Notes under the pieces: generated by a model
What the model was told of the DNA's origin: nothing
Database searches by the model: none
The model's input: the letters and a program-made list of their open reading frames with translations, nothing else
Translations under genes and position numbers: made by a program
DNA from: JAXDAY01 sp034679345
GTDB taxonomy: Bacteria; Eisenbacteria; RBG-16-71-46; CAIMUX01; VGJL01
DNA: 64,000 bases
Direction: 5' to 3'
Assembly (NCBI GenBank): GCA_034679345.1
Contig: JAXDAY010000030.1
Coordinates: 62,001-126,000, forward strand
Part shown: piece after piece, positions 25,054 to 33,176 of the stretch
Position numbering within the stretch: position 1 is the stretch's first letter
Layout: each line of letters opens with the position of its first letter

Positions 25054-25605
25054 ATGCGTCCGGATCTTCCGCTCCGACTGCGCGCCGCCATCCGGAACAT
25101 CCCCGATTTCCCCAAGCCCGGGATCCTATTCCGAGACGTGACGACCCTGCTCCTGGAGCCCGCCCTTGTGGCTGACGCAGTCGAGGCGATCTGGGAGCCG
25201 TATGCGGCGACCGATGTGAGCCACGTGGTCGCCGTCGAGGCGCGCGGCTTCATCCTCGGCGCAGGCCTGGCTCTCCAGCGGCGATTGCCGCTCGTATTGC
25301 TGCGCAAGCCCGGCAAGCTCCCCGGCAGGACGATCGCGGAGTCCTACGACCTGGAATACGGACAGAGCCGCCTGGAGGCGCACGCCGATGCCCTGAAACC
25401 GGGGGATCGCGCGCTCGTCGTCGACGACCTGCTGGCGACGGGGGGCACGGCCGCCGCTGCGGGAAGGCTCGTCCGGCGTTGCGGAGCGGTTGTCGTCGGC
25501 TATGCGTTCCTGGTCGAGCTCGACGGCCTCGGCGGTCGCGAGAAGCTCGATCACCCCGCCGTGATCTCTCTCGTCCGCTATCGCGCGGACGATGGGCCGG
25601 CTTGA
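25054..25605 (+). CDS. apt: Adenine phosphoribosyltransferase
   Basis: Apt salvages adenine to AMP using PRPP. The 183-residue protein begins with the typical IRNIPDFPKPGILFRDVTTLL. It has VAVEARGFILGAGLA, the LLRKPGKLPGRTIAESYDLEYG flexible loop read in two parts, and the PRPP-binding loop ALVVDDLLATGGTAAA near residue 125. The start is 20 bases after tRNA-Pro(CGG), following CGAGGAG, so both may share a promoter. Confidence 0.95.
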   Translation: MRPDLPLRLRAAIRNIPDFPKPGILFRDVTTLLLEPALVADAVEAIWEPYAATDVSHVVAVEARGFILGAGLALQRRLPLVLLRKPGKLPGRTIAESYDLEYGQSRLEAHADALKPGDRALVVDDLLATGGTAAAAGRLVRRCGAVVVGYAFLVELDGLGGREKLDHPAVISLVRYRADDGPA

Positions 25606-25644
25606 CCTTCCCCTGGAGATCGGTCACCCTGCAGCCGTTTCCGG

Positions 25645-25718
<74 letters not shown>

Positions 25719-25725
25719 GGCACCC

Positions 25726-25754
25726 GCCCCGCGCATCGGTTCGGTGCGCGGGGC
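25726..25754 (+). terminator. Strong hairpin after tRNA-Arg without a T-run
   Basis: A 10-base-pair GC-rich stem (GCCCCGCGCA with TGCGCGGGGC) and a nine-base loop start seven bases after the tRNA. No T-run follows, so it may be a U-less terminator, a processing stem or a 3' barrier. Confidence 0.45.
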
Positions 25755-25805
25755 GCCCGTACCGGTCCGACACCCGGCAGGCCGCTACCGGGACTCCGCG
25801 GCTCG

Positions 25806-25814
25806 TGCGATACT
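25806..25814 (+). promoter_or_regulatory. Extended -10 promoter immediately before uvrC
   Basis: TGCGATACT (extended -10 TGN plus GATACT) ends eight bases before the ATG at 25823. No -35 is visible 16-18 bases upstream. A start at or next to the ATG would give a leaderless or nearly leaderless uvrC message, consistent with the missing ribosome binding site. Confidence 0.4.
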
Positions 25815-25822
25815 CTCCAGTG

Positions 25823-27664
25823 ATGAATCTCGAAGAGAAGCTCAGGCTCCTGCCCGATCGTAGCGGCGTCTACCTGTTTCGCGACGCGGCCGGCAGCGTG
25901 CTCTACGTGGGCAAGGCGAAGCGGCTGCACCTGCGCGTGCGGAGCTACTTCCGGCGCGGCGGCGATTCCGAATCGCGCCTGGGCCATCTCGTCGCCCGGA
26001 TCCAGGATCTCGAGACCCTGGTGACCGCCAACGAGAGCGAGGCGTTGATCCTCGAGGCCAATCTGATCAAACGCCACCGGCCGCCGTTCAACATCCTCCT
26101 GAAGGACGACAAGCGCTACCCGCTCCTCAAGGTCACTCTCGCCCATCGCTTTCCCGGCCTCTTCATCGCCCGTCGCGCCGTCCCCGACGGCTCGCGCTAC
26201 TTCGGCCCCTACACGCACGTCAAGGATCTGCGTCAGACGCTCAAGATGCTGCGCAAGATCTTCCCTTTGCGCAACTGCTCCGACCGAAGGATCGAGCGGT
26301 CGGGGCGGGAGTGCCTCGAGTACTTCATCGACCGGTGCCCCGCCCCCTGCACGCGCAGGACTGAGCCCGACGAGTACGCAACGATCGTCGCGCGCCTCAT
26401 CCGCTTCCTGGAGGGCGACGTCGCCTCAGTCGTCGAGGAGTTGGCCTCCAAGATGCGGGAGGAGGCGCGGAGCTTTCGTTTCGAGGAGGCGGCGAGGTCC
26501 CGGGACGCCATCGCCACCCTGGAACGGCTCGCGCAGCAACAGCGGATGACACCGCCCATCCCCGCCGACACCGACGTCGCCGCGGTCGTCCGCCGGGGCG
26601 ACCGCGCGTGCGGCGTGCTCCTGCACGTTCGCGAAGCGAAGGTGATCGGACAGGAAGCGAGGATCCTGCTGCGCGCCGAGGGATCGCGGCCCGATGAGAT
26701 CCTGCGGGCGTTCATCATGCAGCACTACGCCGAATCGCCCGCGATCCCGGCTGCAATCGCTTGCCACATCCTGCCGCGCGATCGCGATGCCCTCGAGGTT
26801 TGGCTGGGCGAACGGGCGGGGCGTCCGGTGCGCTTGAAGCTCGCGCGGGGAGCTTCGCTCGCGCCGCTCGCGCAGGCGGCGCGAGAGAACGCCCACCTCC
26901 GTCTGGAAGCGGAGGAGCTCAAGGAAAAGCAGCGCCGGGCCCGGATCGGCGCCGGCGTCTACGACCTTCAGGAGCGACTCGATCTCACGCGCACGCCCTA
27001 TCGCATCGAGGGCTTCGACATCTCGAACCTGCAAGCGACCGACGCGGTCGCCTCCATGGTCTGCTTTCAGGACGGGATGCCTCAGAAGGGATCCTACCGG
27101 CGCTTCCGGATCCGGGATGTGGAAGGTCCCGACGACGTGGCGATGATCGGAGAGGTGATCCGGCGGCGTTTGCGGCGCCTGCGCGACTCGGACGGCCCCA
27201 TCCCCGATCTGATCCTGATCGATGGAGGCCAGGGGCAGCTAGCCCGGGCCTGCCGCGTGATGGAGGAAGAGGGCATGGCCGGCATCCAGATCCTCGCTCT
27301 GGCGAAGCGCGAGGAGCTGATCGTCGTGCCCGGCCGCGCCGAAGCGGTCCGCCTTCCGCGCAATGCGGAGGGGCTCCGCCTGCTCATGAGGGTGCGCAAC
27401 GAGGCGCATCGCTTCGCGATCGCCTATCACCGGCTCCTGAGGGGTCGACGCCAGGTCCGCTCCGGACTCGATCCGCTGCCGGGGATCGGCGACCGCAGGC
27501 GGGCGCTGCTGCTGCGCCGCTTCGGCAGTCTCGAGGCGATTCGAGGCGCCGCGGTTCGCGATCTGATGGACGTCGAGGGGATCGGGAAGAGGACTGCGGA
27601 GCGGATCCGCGAGTTCCTCGACCGGACGGATCCGGCCGCGGGTGGGAAGGGAGATACGGCTTGA
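25823..27664 (+). CDS. uvrC: UvrABC system endonuclease subunit C
   Basis: UvrC makes both incisions around bulky DNA lesions in nucleotide excision repair. Domains in order are: GIY-YIG nuclease (~1-90; GVYLFRDAAGSVLYVGKAK), a Cys-containing linker (DRCPAPCTRR), a UVR motif (~195-235), the RNase H-like C nuclease (~370-540; IEGFDISNLQATDAVASMV and LILIDGGQGQL) and a tandem HhH at the end (LPGIGDRRRALLLRRFGS). ATG 25823 is preferred from family alignment, although there is no Shine-Dalgarno. An in-frame GTG at 25805 lies in the probable promoter. The stop overlaps the recombinase start. Confidence 0.95.
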   Translation: MNLEEKLRLLPDRSGVYLFRDAAGSVLYVGKAKRLHLRVRSYFRRGGDSESRLGHLVARIQDLETLVTANESEALILEANLIKRHRPPFNILLKDDKRYPLLKVTLAHRFPGLFIARRAVPDGSRYFGPYTHVKDLRQTLKMLRKIFPLRNCSDRRIERSGRECLEYFIDRCPAPCTRRTEPDEYATIVARLIRFLEGDVASVVEELASKMREEARSFRFEEAARSRDAIATLERLAQQQRMTPPIPADTDVAAVVRRGDRACGVLLHVREAKVIGQEARILLRAEGSRPDEILRAFIMQHYAESPAIPAAIACHILPRDRDALEVWLGERAGRPVRLKLARGASLAPLAQAARENAHLRLEAEELKEKQRRARIGAGVYDLQERLDLTRTPYRIEGFDISNLQATDAVASMVCFQDGMPQKGSYRRFRIRDVEGPDDVAMIGEVIRRRLRRLRDSDGPIPDLILIDGGQGQLARACRVMEEEGMAGIQILALAKREELIVVPGRAEAVRLPRNAEGLRLLMRVRNEAHRFAIAYHRLLRGRRQVRSGLDPLPGIGDRRRALLLRRFGSLEAIRGAAVRDLMDVEGIGKRTAERIREFLDRTDPAAGGKGDTA

Positions 27665-28584
27665 CCGGGCGCGAAGAGCCGGTGGACGCCTACTTGGACC
27701 ACTTGCGGCTGGAGCGGAGACTCTCGCCGCGCACGATTCTCTCCTATCGAAGCGATCTCCAGCAACACCTCGAGTTCCTGGCCTCGCGGGGGGGAGCCGA
27801 TTGGAAAAGGATCGACACCGAGCTCTTGCGCGCCGACTTGGCGCGGCTTCACCGGCAAGGTCGCGCGCGACGGAGCCAGCAACGGTATCGGAGCAGTCTC
27901 CGGGGCTTCTACCGCTTCCTCCTGAGGGAGGGTTGGATCGATCGCGACCCCTCCGTCGACCTCGAGGGGCCGCGCACGCCGCGCAACCTCCCGAAGTGCC
28001 TGAGCCGCAGCGAGGTGGACCGGTTGCTGGAAGCCTGCGCGGGAGAAGGTCCCCTCGACCTGCGAGATCGTGCGATGATGGAGGTCGCCTATGGAGCCGG
28101 ATTGCGGGTATCGGAGCTCGTAGGCTTGGGAGTGGAGGAGTGCGACCTGGAGAAGCGTTGGGTCCGAGTGGTGGGGAAGGGGGACCGGGAGCGCGTCGTC
28201 CCCCTCGGCGCTCCCGCCTGCCGGTCGGTCCGGCTCTACCTCCGCCGGGGGCGTCCCGCGATCATGAAGGCCAGGCACTGCCCCAAGCTATTCGTCAACC
28301 GCTGGGGGCGCCCGCTCAGCCGTATGGGGTTCTTCCGGATTCTCCGCCGCCGCGGCGAAGTCGCCGCTCTCGACGCCCGTCGCCTGCATCCCCATCTCTT
28401 GAGGCACACATTCGCCACGCATCTTCTCGAGGCGGGCGCGTCGCTGCGGATCGTTCAGGAGCTCCTCGGTCACCGCTCCCTGGCGACGACGGAGATCTAC
28501 ACGGCCGTCGATCGATCATTCCTTCGGAGAGTCCATCGTCGCTTCCATCCTCGGGGTGGAGGAAGCCAACAGGAGGAGAGATGA
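27661..28584 (+). CDS. xerC/xerD: Tyrosine recombinase XerC/XerD
   Basis: This 307-residue tyrosine recombinase has a SAM-like core-binding N-domain (~1-95; SPRTILSYRSDLQQHLEFL) and a catalytic domain. The catalytic set is visible: Arg in GAGLRVSELVGL, Lys in VVGKGDRERVVPLG, HxxR in HLLRHTFATHLL, His in LLGHRSL and Tyr in TTEIYT. The length and lack of extra domains fit Xer chromosome-dimer resolution rather than a phage integrase. XerC and XerD cannot be told apart by eye. The likely start is TTG 27661, overlapping the uvrC stop (TTGA); GTG 27682 is an alternative. No att-like repeats were seen at the nearby tRNAs. Confidence 0.9.
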   Translation: MTGREEPVDAYLDHLRLERRLSPRTILSYRSDLQQHLEFLASRGGADWKRIDTELLRADLARLHRQGRARRSQQRYRSSLRGFYRFLLREGWIDRDPSVDLEGPRTPRNLPKCLSRSEVDRLLEACAGEGPLDLRDRAMMEVAYGAGLRVSELVGLGVEECDLEKRWVRVVGKGDRERVVPLGAPACRSVRLYLRRGRPAIMKARHCPKLFVNRWGRPLSRMGFFRILRRRGEVAALDARRLHPHLLRHTFATHLLEAGASLRIVQELLGHRSLATTEIYTAVDRSFLRRVHRRFHPRGGGSQQEER

Positions 28585-29267
28585 AAATCCTGCGCGCCAT
28601 TCCGCTCCCCGTCCCGGGGATCCCGACATGCGCCGTCCTGGCCGCGGCGGCCGCAATTCTCTGCCTCGGCCCGGCGCCGGCCGAGGCCTACGAGCATCGC
28701 ACCAGCACGCCCAGCTTCGGAGCCCAGATCGGCTACGGTCGGATCGTTCACGGCGACACCTACCACATCGCGAACTGGCCGCTGCCCGATGGTGGGAGCA
28801 TGGAGGCCGATTTCGACCTGGACGACACCCATTCCAGGTGGGGACCGTCGGGCCACATCGGCGTTCGCTTCGTGCTCGACCGCAGCCATGCGCTGGGCTT
28901 CGGCTTCGACGACCTACGCTACCGCAGGGAGGGGGGTTACACCGAGGAGCAGAAGGAGGTGATCCCCAGGTGGGTGAAGTTCACCACATTCCACGCGGAT
29001 TATTATCTCTACTTTCAGCGGCGATCGAGACTCTGTTACTATGTAGCGCCGTTCGCGGGGCTTCAGCAGAGGGAGCTTCGTTTCAAGGGAAGCGAGGTCC
29101 AAACACAAGAATATCGTTTCCTTTACGGCAGCGCGGTGGGGGTCGAGTATTTCGTTCGCAGGAGTTTCAGCTTCGATTTGGGGACGCGGATCTTCGCCCT
29201 TCGCGGGGGTGACGGGACCACGGTCGTCCTCCAGCCGGCGTTAGGCATTCAAGTCTATGTCATTTGA
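28581..29267 (+). CDS. Putative outer-membrane beta-barrel protein
   Basis: This 228-residue protein has a signal peptide (residues ~1-36, ending AEA). The mature part is beta-rich with alternating aromatic residues: FGAQIGYGRI, IGVRFVLDRSHALGFGFD, FHADYYLYF, LCYYVAPFAG and a final VVLQPALGIQVYVI. That is the look of an eight-stranded porin-like barrel. I do not recognise the family. ATG 28581 follows AGGAGGAG and overlaps the recombinase stop by four bases. Base use becomes less GC-biased in 29030-29130. Confidence 0.7.
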   Translation: MKILRAIPLPVPGIPTCAVLAAAAAILCLGPAPAEAYEHRTSTPSFGAQIGYGRIVHGDTYHIANWPLPDGGSMEADFDLDDTHSRWGPSGHIGVRFVLDRSHALGFGFDDLRYRREGGYTEEQKEVIPRWVKFTTFHADYYLYFQRRSRLCYYVAPFAGLQQRELRFKGSEVQTQEYRFLYGSAVGVEYFVRRSFSFDLGTRIFALRGGDGTTVVLQPALGIQVYVI

Positions 29268-29279
29268 CGGGAGAGGCGA

Positions 29280-31256
29280 TTGACGACAGTGAAGAGGTAT
29301 GGGGTCGGAGATACGATCCATCATGCCGACTACGGCGAGGGGATGGTCGTGGGGGTCAAACCCCGGGCCTTCTTCGACATCCTCGAGGTCGCCTTCGCCG
29401 ACGGCGTGCGGCGGCTGAACTCGAACCACCCCCGCGTCGGCGCGAAACCGGAGGCGCCGGCCCCAGCGGCGCCCGAGGCGCCCGAGGGGGAGACGAAGCC
29501 CGCGCCTCCCGTCGAGGACGGGGTGCTGCGGATCGATCCTGAATCGATCCGCGCCTTCCAATCGGTCGATGCCGTGCCCCGGGAGGGGCGCGGGCGATTC
29601 CTGCTCCACTTGAGCGCCGAGCGGCTCGCGCTGAGCCGTGGGTTCGAGAGCCTCCTGTGCCTGAACGGGGTCCGCGACCTCGAGCGTTACGACTTCCAGA
29701 TCCGAGCGGTCCTCCGCGTTCTGCGCCAGATGCGAGGCCGCGGCCTCTTGGCCGACGAGGTGGGGCTTGGCAAGACGATCGAGGCCGGGTTGATCCTGAA
29801 GGAGTACATCCTGCGCGGTCTCGTTCGGCGGGCCCTCGTCCTGGCGCCCGTCTCCCTGCTCACGCAGTGGCAGGAAGAGCTGGAGCACAAGTTCGATCTG
29901 CCCTTCGTGATCCGCACTCGCGGGGAAGACTGGGGGGCGCACCCGCTTCTGATCGCCTCCCTCGACACGGCCAAGACCGAGCGCAACCGCGAGGAGATCG
30001 AGCGTCAGGGCTTCGACATCCTTGTCGTCGACGAGGCTCACCGGCTGCGCAATCACTTGACGCAGGGCTGGAAGTTCGTCGACGCCCTCTCCCTGAAGTA
30101 CCTGCTCCTCCTGACGGCGACGCCGGTGCAAAACGACATGCGGGAGCTCTACAATCTCGTCACCCTCCTGAAGCCGGGAGTCCTGGGCACCTACCGGGCG
30201 TTCCGCAAGGAGTTCATGGTCCGCGGGGACAAACGGCTTCCCAAGAACACGCGCCGGCTCTCCGCCCTTCTGGCCGAGGTGATGATCCGCACGACGCGCA
30301 GCTCGACCGCGCTGAAGTTCCCCGCGCGCGACGTCCGGATCGAAACGTTCGAGCTCTCGCCCGAAGAGCGCCGGCTCTATGACGGGGTCTCGGCCTTTGT
30401 CCACGACGTCGTCTCCGAAAGCGAGCCTGAGGAGTACTCGCGCTGGCACTTCCTCCTTCTCGTGCTCCAGAAGGAGATGGGATCGAGCCACTACTCCGCG
30501 CTGCGGACCCTGGAGCGCTCCCTCCGGGTCTTTCGTAAGGGGACCCAGGCCAAGCGCCTGCACCGGCTCGTGGAGATGGCCCGCGCGGTCAAGACGAGTC
30601 GAAAGCTCGAGGGGCTCCTACGCTTGGTCGACTCGGAAAAGGACGAGAAGATCCTCATCTTCACTCAGTTCCGCCGGACCCTGGAGTTCATCGAGGAAGG
30701 GATCCGCGGCATCGGAATCGAGCCGGCGGTCTTCCATGGATCGCTCAGCTCGAAGGAGAAGGACCGCGCCGTCGAGGACTTTCGACGTGATCGCCGCGTC
30801 TTGGTCAGCACCGAGGCGGGCGGGGAGGGACGAAACCTCCAGTTCTGCCGCATCGTCGTGAACTACGACCTGCCGTGGAACCCCATGCGGATCGAACAGC
30901 GAATCGGACGCGTGCACCGGCTCGGACAGGTCCGGGACATTCGCATCTACAACTTCACCGCCCGCGAGACGGTGGAGGATTACGTGCTGCACATCCTCCA
31001 CCGAAAGATCAACATGTTCGAGCTCGTCATCGGAGAGATGGACATGGTCCTCGGGCAGTGGAGCGAGCGCGAGAGCTTCGAGCAGCGGGTCTTCCAGATC
31101 TGGGCGAGCCATCGCAGCCGGCGCGATCTCGAGGAAGCCTTCGGACGCTTCGGCGAGGATCTTCTGCTGGCACGCAAGCGCTACGAGAAGATCCGCGACT
31201 ATGACAAGACGATCTTCGAGGAGCTGGGGGCGGTGCCCGGCGGGGGAGAGTCGTGA
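29280..31256 (+). CDS. SNF2-family (superfamily 2) DNA helicase/translocase
   Basis: This 658-residue protein has all SNF2 motifs: motif I LLADEVGLGKTIEAGLIL (near residue 160), motif II VVDEAHRLRN (~250), motif III LLTATPVQND, motif V STEAGGEGRNLQFC and motif VI MRIEQRIGRVHRLGQ (~545). Before the ATPase comes a small beta domain (~5-45; GDTIHHADYGEGMVVGV) resembling CarD/UvrD-type Tudor modules, then a proline-alanine-rich linker. The start is TTG 29280. It overlaps the next gene by GTGA, so the two are made together. No methylase, nuclease or other defence gene adjoins. B. subtilis YqhH and RapA-like proteins are relatives in general design; the role here is unknown. Confidence 0.85.
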   Translation: MTTVKRYGVGDTIHHADYGEGMVVGVKPRAFFDILEVAFADGVRRLNSNHPRVGAKPEAPAPAAPEAPEGETKPAPPVEDGVLRIDPESIRAFQSVDAVPREGRGRFLLHLSAERLALSRGFESLLCLNGVRDLERYDFQIRAVLRVLRQMRGRGLLADEVGLGKTIEAGLILKEYILRGLVRRALVLAPVSLLTQWQEELEHKFDLPFVIRTRGEDWGAHPLLIASLDTAKTERNREEIERQGFDILVVDEAHRLRNHLTQGWKFVDALSLKYLLLLTATPVQNDMRELYNLVTLLKPGVLGTYRAFRKEFMVRGDKRLPKNTRRLSALLAEVMIRTTRSSTALKFPARDVRIETFELSPEERRLYDGVSAFVHDVVSESEPEEYSRWHFLLLVLQKEMGSSHYSALRTLERSLRVFRKGTQAKRLHRLVEMARAVKTSRKLEGLLRLVDSEKDEKILIFTQFRRTLEFIEEGIRGIGIEPAVFHGSLSSKEKDRAVEDFRRDRRVLVSTEAGGEGRNLQFCRIVVNYDLPWNPMRIEQRIGRVHRLGQVRDIRIYNFTARETVEDYVLHILHRKINMFELVIGEMDMVLGQWSERESFEQRVFQIWASHRSRRDLEEAFGRFGEDLLLARKRYEKIRDYDKTIFEELGAVPGGGES

Positions 31257-32395
31257 AAGCCTCGATGTTCCAAGGCTTCTTGCGCGACTGGCTGGCCGTC
31301 CGGGGACTGGAGCCGCATGTGGCGGAATCAGACGTCTGGAGCTTCACCGTCCCGAAAGATCTCCGCGAGCGCCTCGGCTCGTCGGAGCTGACGTTCTCGT
31401 TCAACCGCAAGGCGCTGGCGCGCAATCCTCGGGCCGAGCTGGCCACAGTCGGCAACCCGGTCTTCGACCGCCTGCTCGCCGTCGCGCGGGAGGAGGGCAG
31501 GATCGGGATCGCCTTCATCCGCCCCACCGGCGCGGCGCCGAGACCGCCCGCACCCGAGAAGCTCTTCCCGGATTCGGACGCCCGGTTCGGTCCTCCGATC
31601 CCGGTCTACCAGCCGATCTACCATTTCCTCTTCACGATCACCTATCCCTCCATCGAGGCCGCCGATGAGATGGAGCTGGTGAGCGTCGACGGCACGACCC
31701 TGGAAGTCTGGGCGCAGACGCCGGATCTGATGGAACTCTGGGAGTCGCTGGAAGACGAGGCACAGAAGGGAAGGACGGCGCTGCCCGCGCTCCCGCTGAC
31801 CGAGGTCGTTCTCGCGACCGCGCGGCGGGCGCTTGAGCGCAGGATGCGACGACGGATCAAGAAGGTCGAGCAGACGAGCCATCAGCGGCTCGAGGAGGAG
31901 ACTGCCTCGATCACCGTCTATTACGAACAGCTCATCGAGGAAGCCCGCAATCAGAGCCGCCGCTGGACGACGAAGGTCGAGGATCGAGAGGAGCGGATCC
32001 GGTGGCTCCAACTCGAGTGGAAGCGCCGGATCGAGGAGGCGAACGAGTTCTGGAAGCCTCACGTCGATGCCCGCATGGTCGCCTTGGGCATCATGATGCA
32101 GCCGCGCCAGGCCTATCCTCTACAGACCCACGCGAAGGGCCGGCGCGCCGCCGTGCCGAAGGGGCCGTACCGCTTCTGGGACGAATCGACGAAGAGCCTC
32201 CTGCAACCGGCGTGCGACGCCTGCGGGCGGACTGGGCTCGCCGATGCGCGCCCATCGCCTCGCGGGGGATGGCAATGCCCCGTCTGCCCGGATCGCCCGC
32301 TGGAGCCCGAGGGGCCCGACGGTAACGGCGCCGGCGGCGAGGCCGCGGCGAGACCATCGGCCGCGGCATTGACGCGGAAGAAGTCGGCCCGCTAA
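31253..32395 (+). CDS. Partner of the SNF2 helicase: coiled coil and zinc ribbon protein
   Basis: The 380-residue product is not a known enzyme. The N-terminal part (~1-90) contains LTFSFNRKALARNPRAELA and GNPVFDRLL. This resembles the region that follows the ATPase core inside longer single-chain SNF2 proteins (a TFDxxxA...PGHPLFD-type pattern), so it may be a split-off C-terminal domain. An alpha/beta part (~115-175) precedes a long charged coiled coil (~190-275). A zinc ribbon follows: C321-x2-C324 and C342-x2-C345. The tail is Ala/Pro-rich and basic. GTG 31253 overlaps the helicase stop. A YqhG-like role beside a YqhH-like helicase is the closest analogy; this is inference. Confidence 0.7.
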   Translation: MKASMFQGFLRDWLAVRGLEPHVAESDVWSFTVPKDLRERLGSSELTFSFNRKALARNPRAELATVGNPVFDRLLAVAREEGRIGIAFIRPTGAAPRPPAPEKLFPDSDARFGPPIPVYQPIYHFLFTITYPSIEAADEMELVSVDGTTLEVWAQTPDLMELWESLEDEAQKGRTALPALPLTEVVLATARRALERRMRRRIKKVEQTSHQRLEEETASITVYYEQLIEEARNQSRRWTTKVEDREERIRWLQLEWKRRIEEANEFWKPHVDARMVALGIMMQPRQAYPLQTHAKGRRAAVPKGPYRFWDESTKSLLQPACDACGRTGLADARPSPRGGWQCPVCPDRPLEPEGPDGNGAGGEAAARPSAAALTRKKSAR

Positions 32396-32398
32396 ACT
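32369..32398 (+). promoter_or_regulatory. Promoter of the TPR gene, inside the end of the SNF2-partner gene
   Basis: -35 TTGACG (32369-32374), 18-base spacer, -10 TAAACT (32393-32398). The TAA stop of the upstream gene is the first half of the -10. The predicted start is near 32405, about 30 bases before the TTG start codon. Confidence 0.7.
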
Positions 32399-32433
32399 AT
32401 GATTTTGCCTTTCGTCATGGGGGAGGAAATCCG

Positions 32434-33108
32434 TTGACCGAGAAGATGACCAAGGAAGAGCTGCGCGAAGATCCGGTTCTCTCCGGGCTCCTGAAGGCCA
32501 AGAACTTCATCCAGACCAAGGGGACCTGGATCGCGATCGTCCTCGCGGTCGCGCTGATCGCCGTGATCGCCGCGCAGATCATGCAGCGCTCCCAGCAGCG
32601 ATCGGAGCAACAGGCCGCCGTCCTCCTCCTGGACGGAGAAAGCCAGTCGATGAACGGGAACGCGGCGGAGGCGTTTCGGAAGTTCAAAGAAGCCGCCGAC
32701 CGCTTCGGCGGAACGCCGAGCGGGCGGGTGGCGATCCTGCGCGCGGCGGACTGCCAGCTCGAGCTTGGAGGCTTGGACGAAGCGAAGCGCCTCTACGAGC
32801 AGTTTCTGAGCCGCGGCTCGAAGGACGGGCTCCTGCGAGCCTCGGCCCTGCGGGGCCTCGCCGGGGTGTTGGACTCCCAAGGGCAGCACGAGCAAGCCGC
32901 CGCGAAGTTCATCGAGGCGGCCGGCATCGCGGAGTCCCCGCTTCGCCCCGACGATCTGGTCAGCGCCGGCAACGCGCTGATGGACGCCGGCAAGCACGAC
33001 CAGGCCCAGGATGCGTTCCGCCAGGTCATCGAGAAGTACCCCGAGCATGCCCGCGTGCGCGACGCCCGCGAGGGGATCGAGGCCGCAAAGGCCCGCGCAG
33101 GCGACTGA
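32434..33108 (+). CDS. Membrane-anchored TPR protein (YfgM/YbgF-like)
   Basis: This 224-residue protein has one transmembrane helix near the N-terminus (residues ~32-50; WIAIVLAVALIAVIAAQIM) with a cytoplasmic start. A periplasmic helical-repeat region follows (~60-215) with recognisable TPR units such as GNAAEAFRKFKEAADRF and GKHDQAQDAFRQVIEKYPEHARV. The layout resembles YfgM, a SecYEG-associated periplasmic chaperone partner, but similarity by eye does not prove that role. The TTG start at 32434 is six bases after GGAGGA, and the family N-terminus fits. It has its own promoter and a terminator hairpin downstream. Confidence 0.7.
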   Translation: MTEKMTKEELREDPVLSGLLKAKNFIQTKGTWIAIVLAVALIAVIAAQIMQRSQQRSEQQAAVLLLDGESQSMNGNAAEAFRKFKEAADRFGGTPSGRVAILRAADCQLELGGLDEAKRLYEQFLSRGSKDGLLRASALRGLAGVLDSQGQHEQAAAKFIEAAGIAESPLRPDDLVSAGNALMDAGKHDQAQDAFRQVIEKYPEHARVRDAREGIEAAKARAGD

Positions 33109-33131
33109 TCGCCCACGAATGCTGGGGCAAT

Positions 33132-33165
33132 GAGCCTGGTGGGGGAGTGGCCTCCCCACCGGCTC
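33132..33165. terminator. Hairpin between convergent genes
   Basis: A stem of 12 pairs with one bulged T (33132-33144 with 33154-33165) and a nine-base loop fills the 68-base gap between the TPR gene and the M16 peptidase. No T-run is seen on either side, so its strength is uncertain. Confidence 0.5.
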
Positions 33166-33176
33166 CCGCTTCGGGA

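Noticed and set aside
29280..32395. SNF2 helicase as part of a DISARM- or restriction-type defence island
   Set aside because: No methyltransferase, PLD nuclease, DUF1998 or restriction gene is adjacent; neighbours are an outer-membrane protein and a TPR protein.
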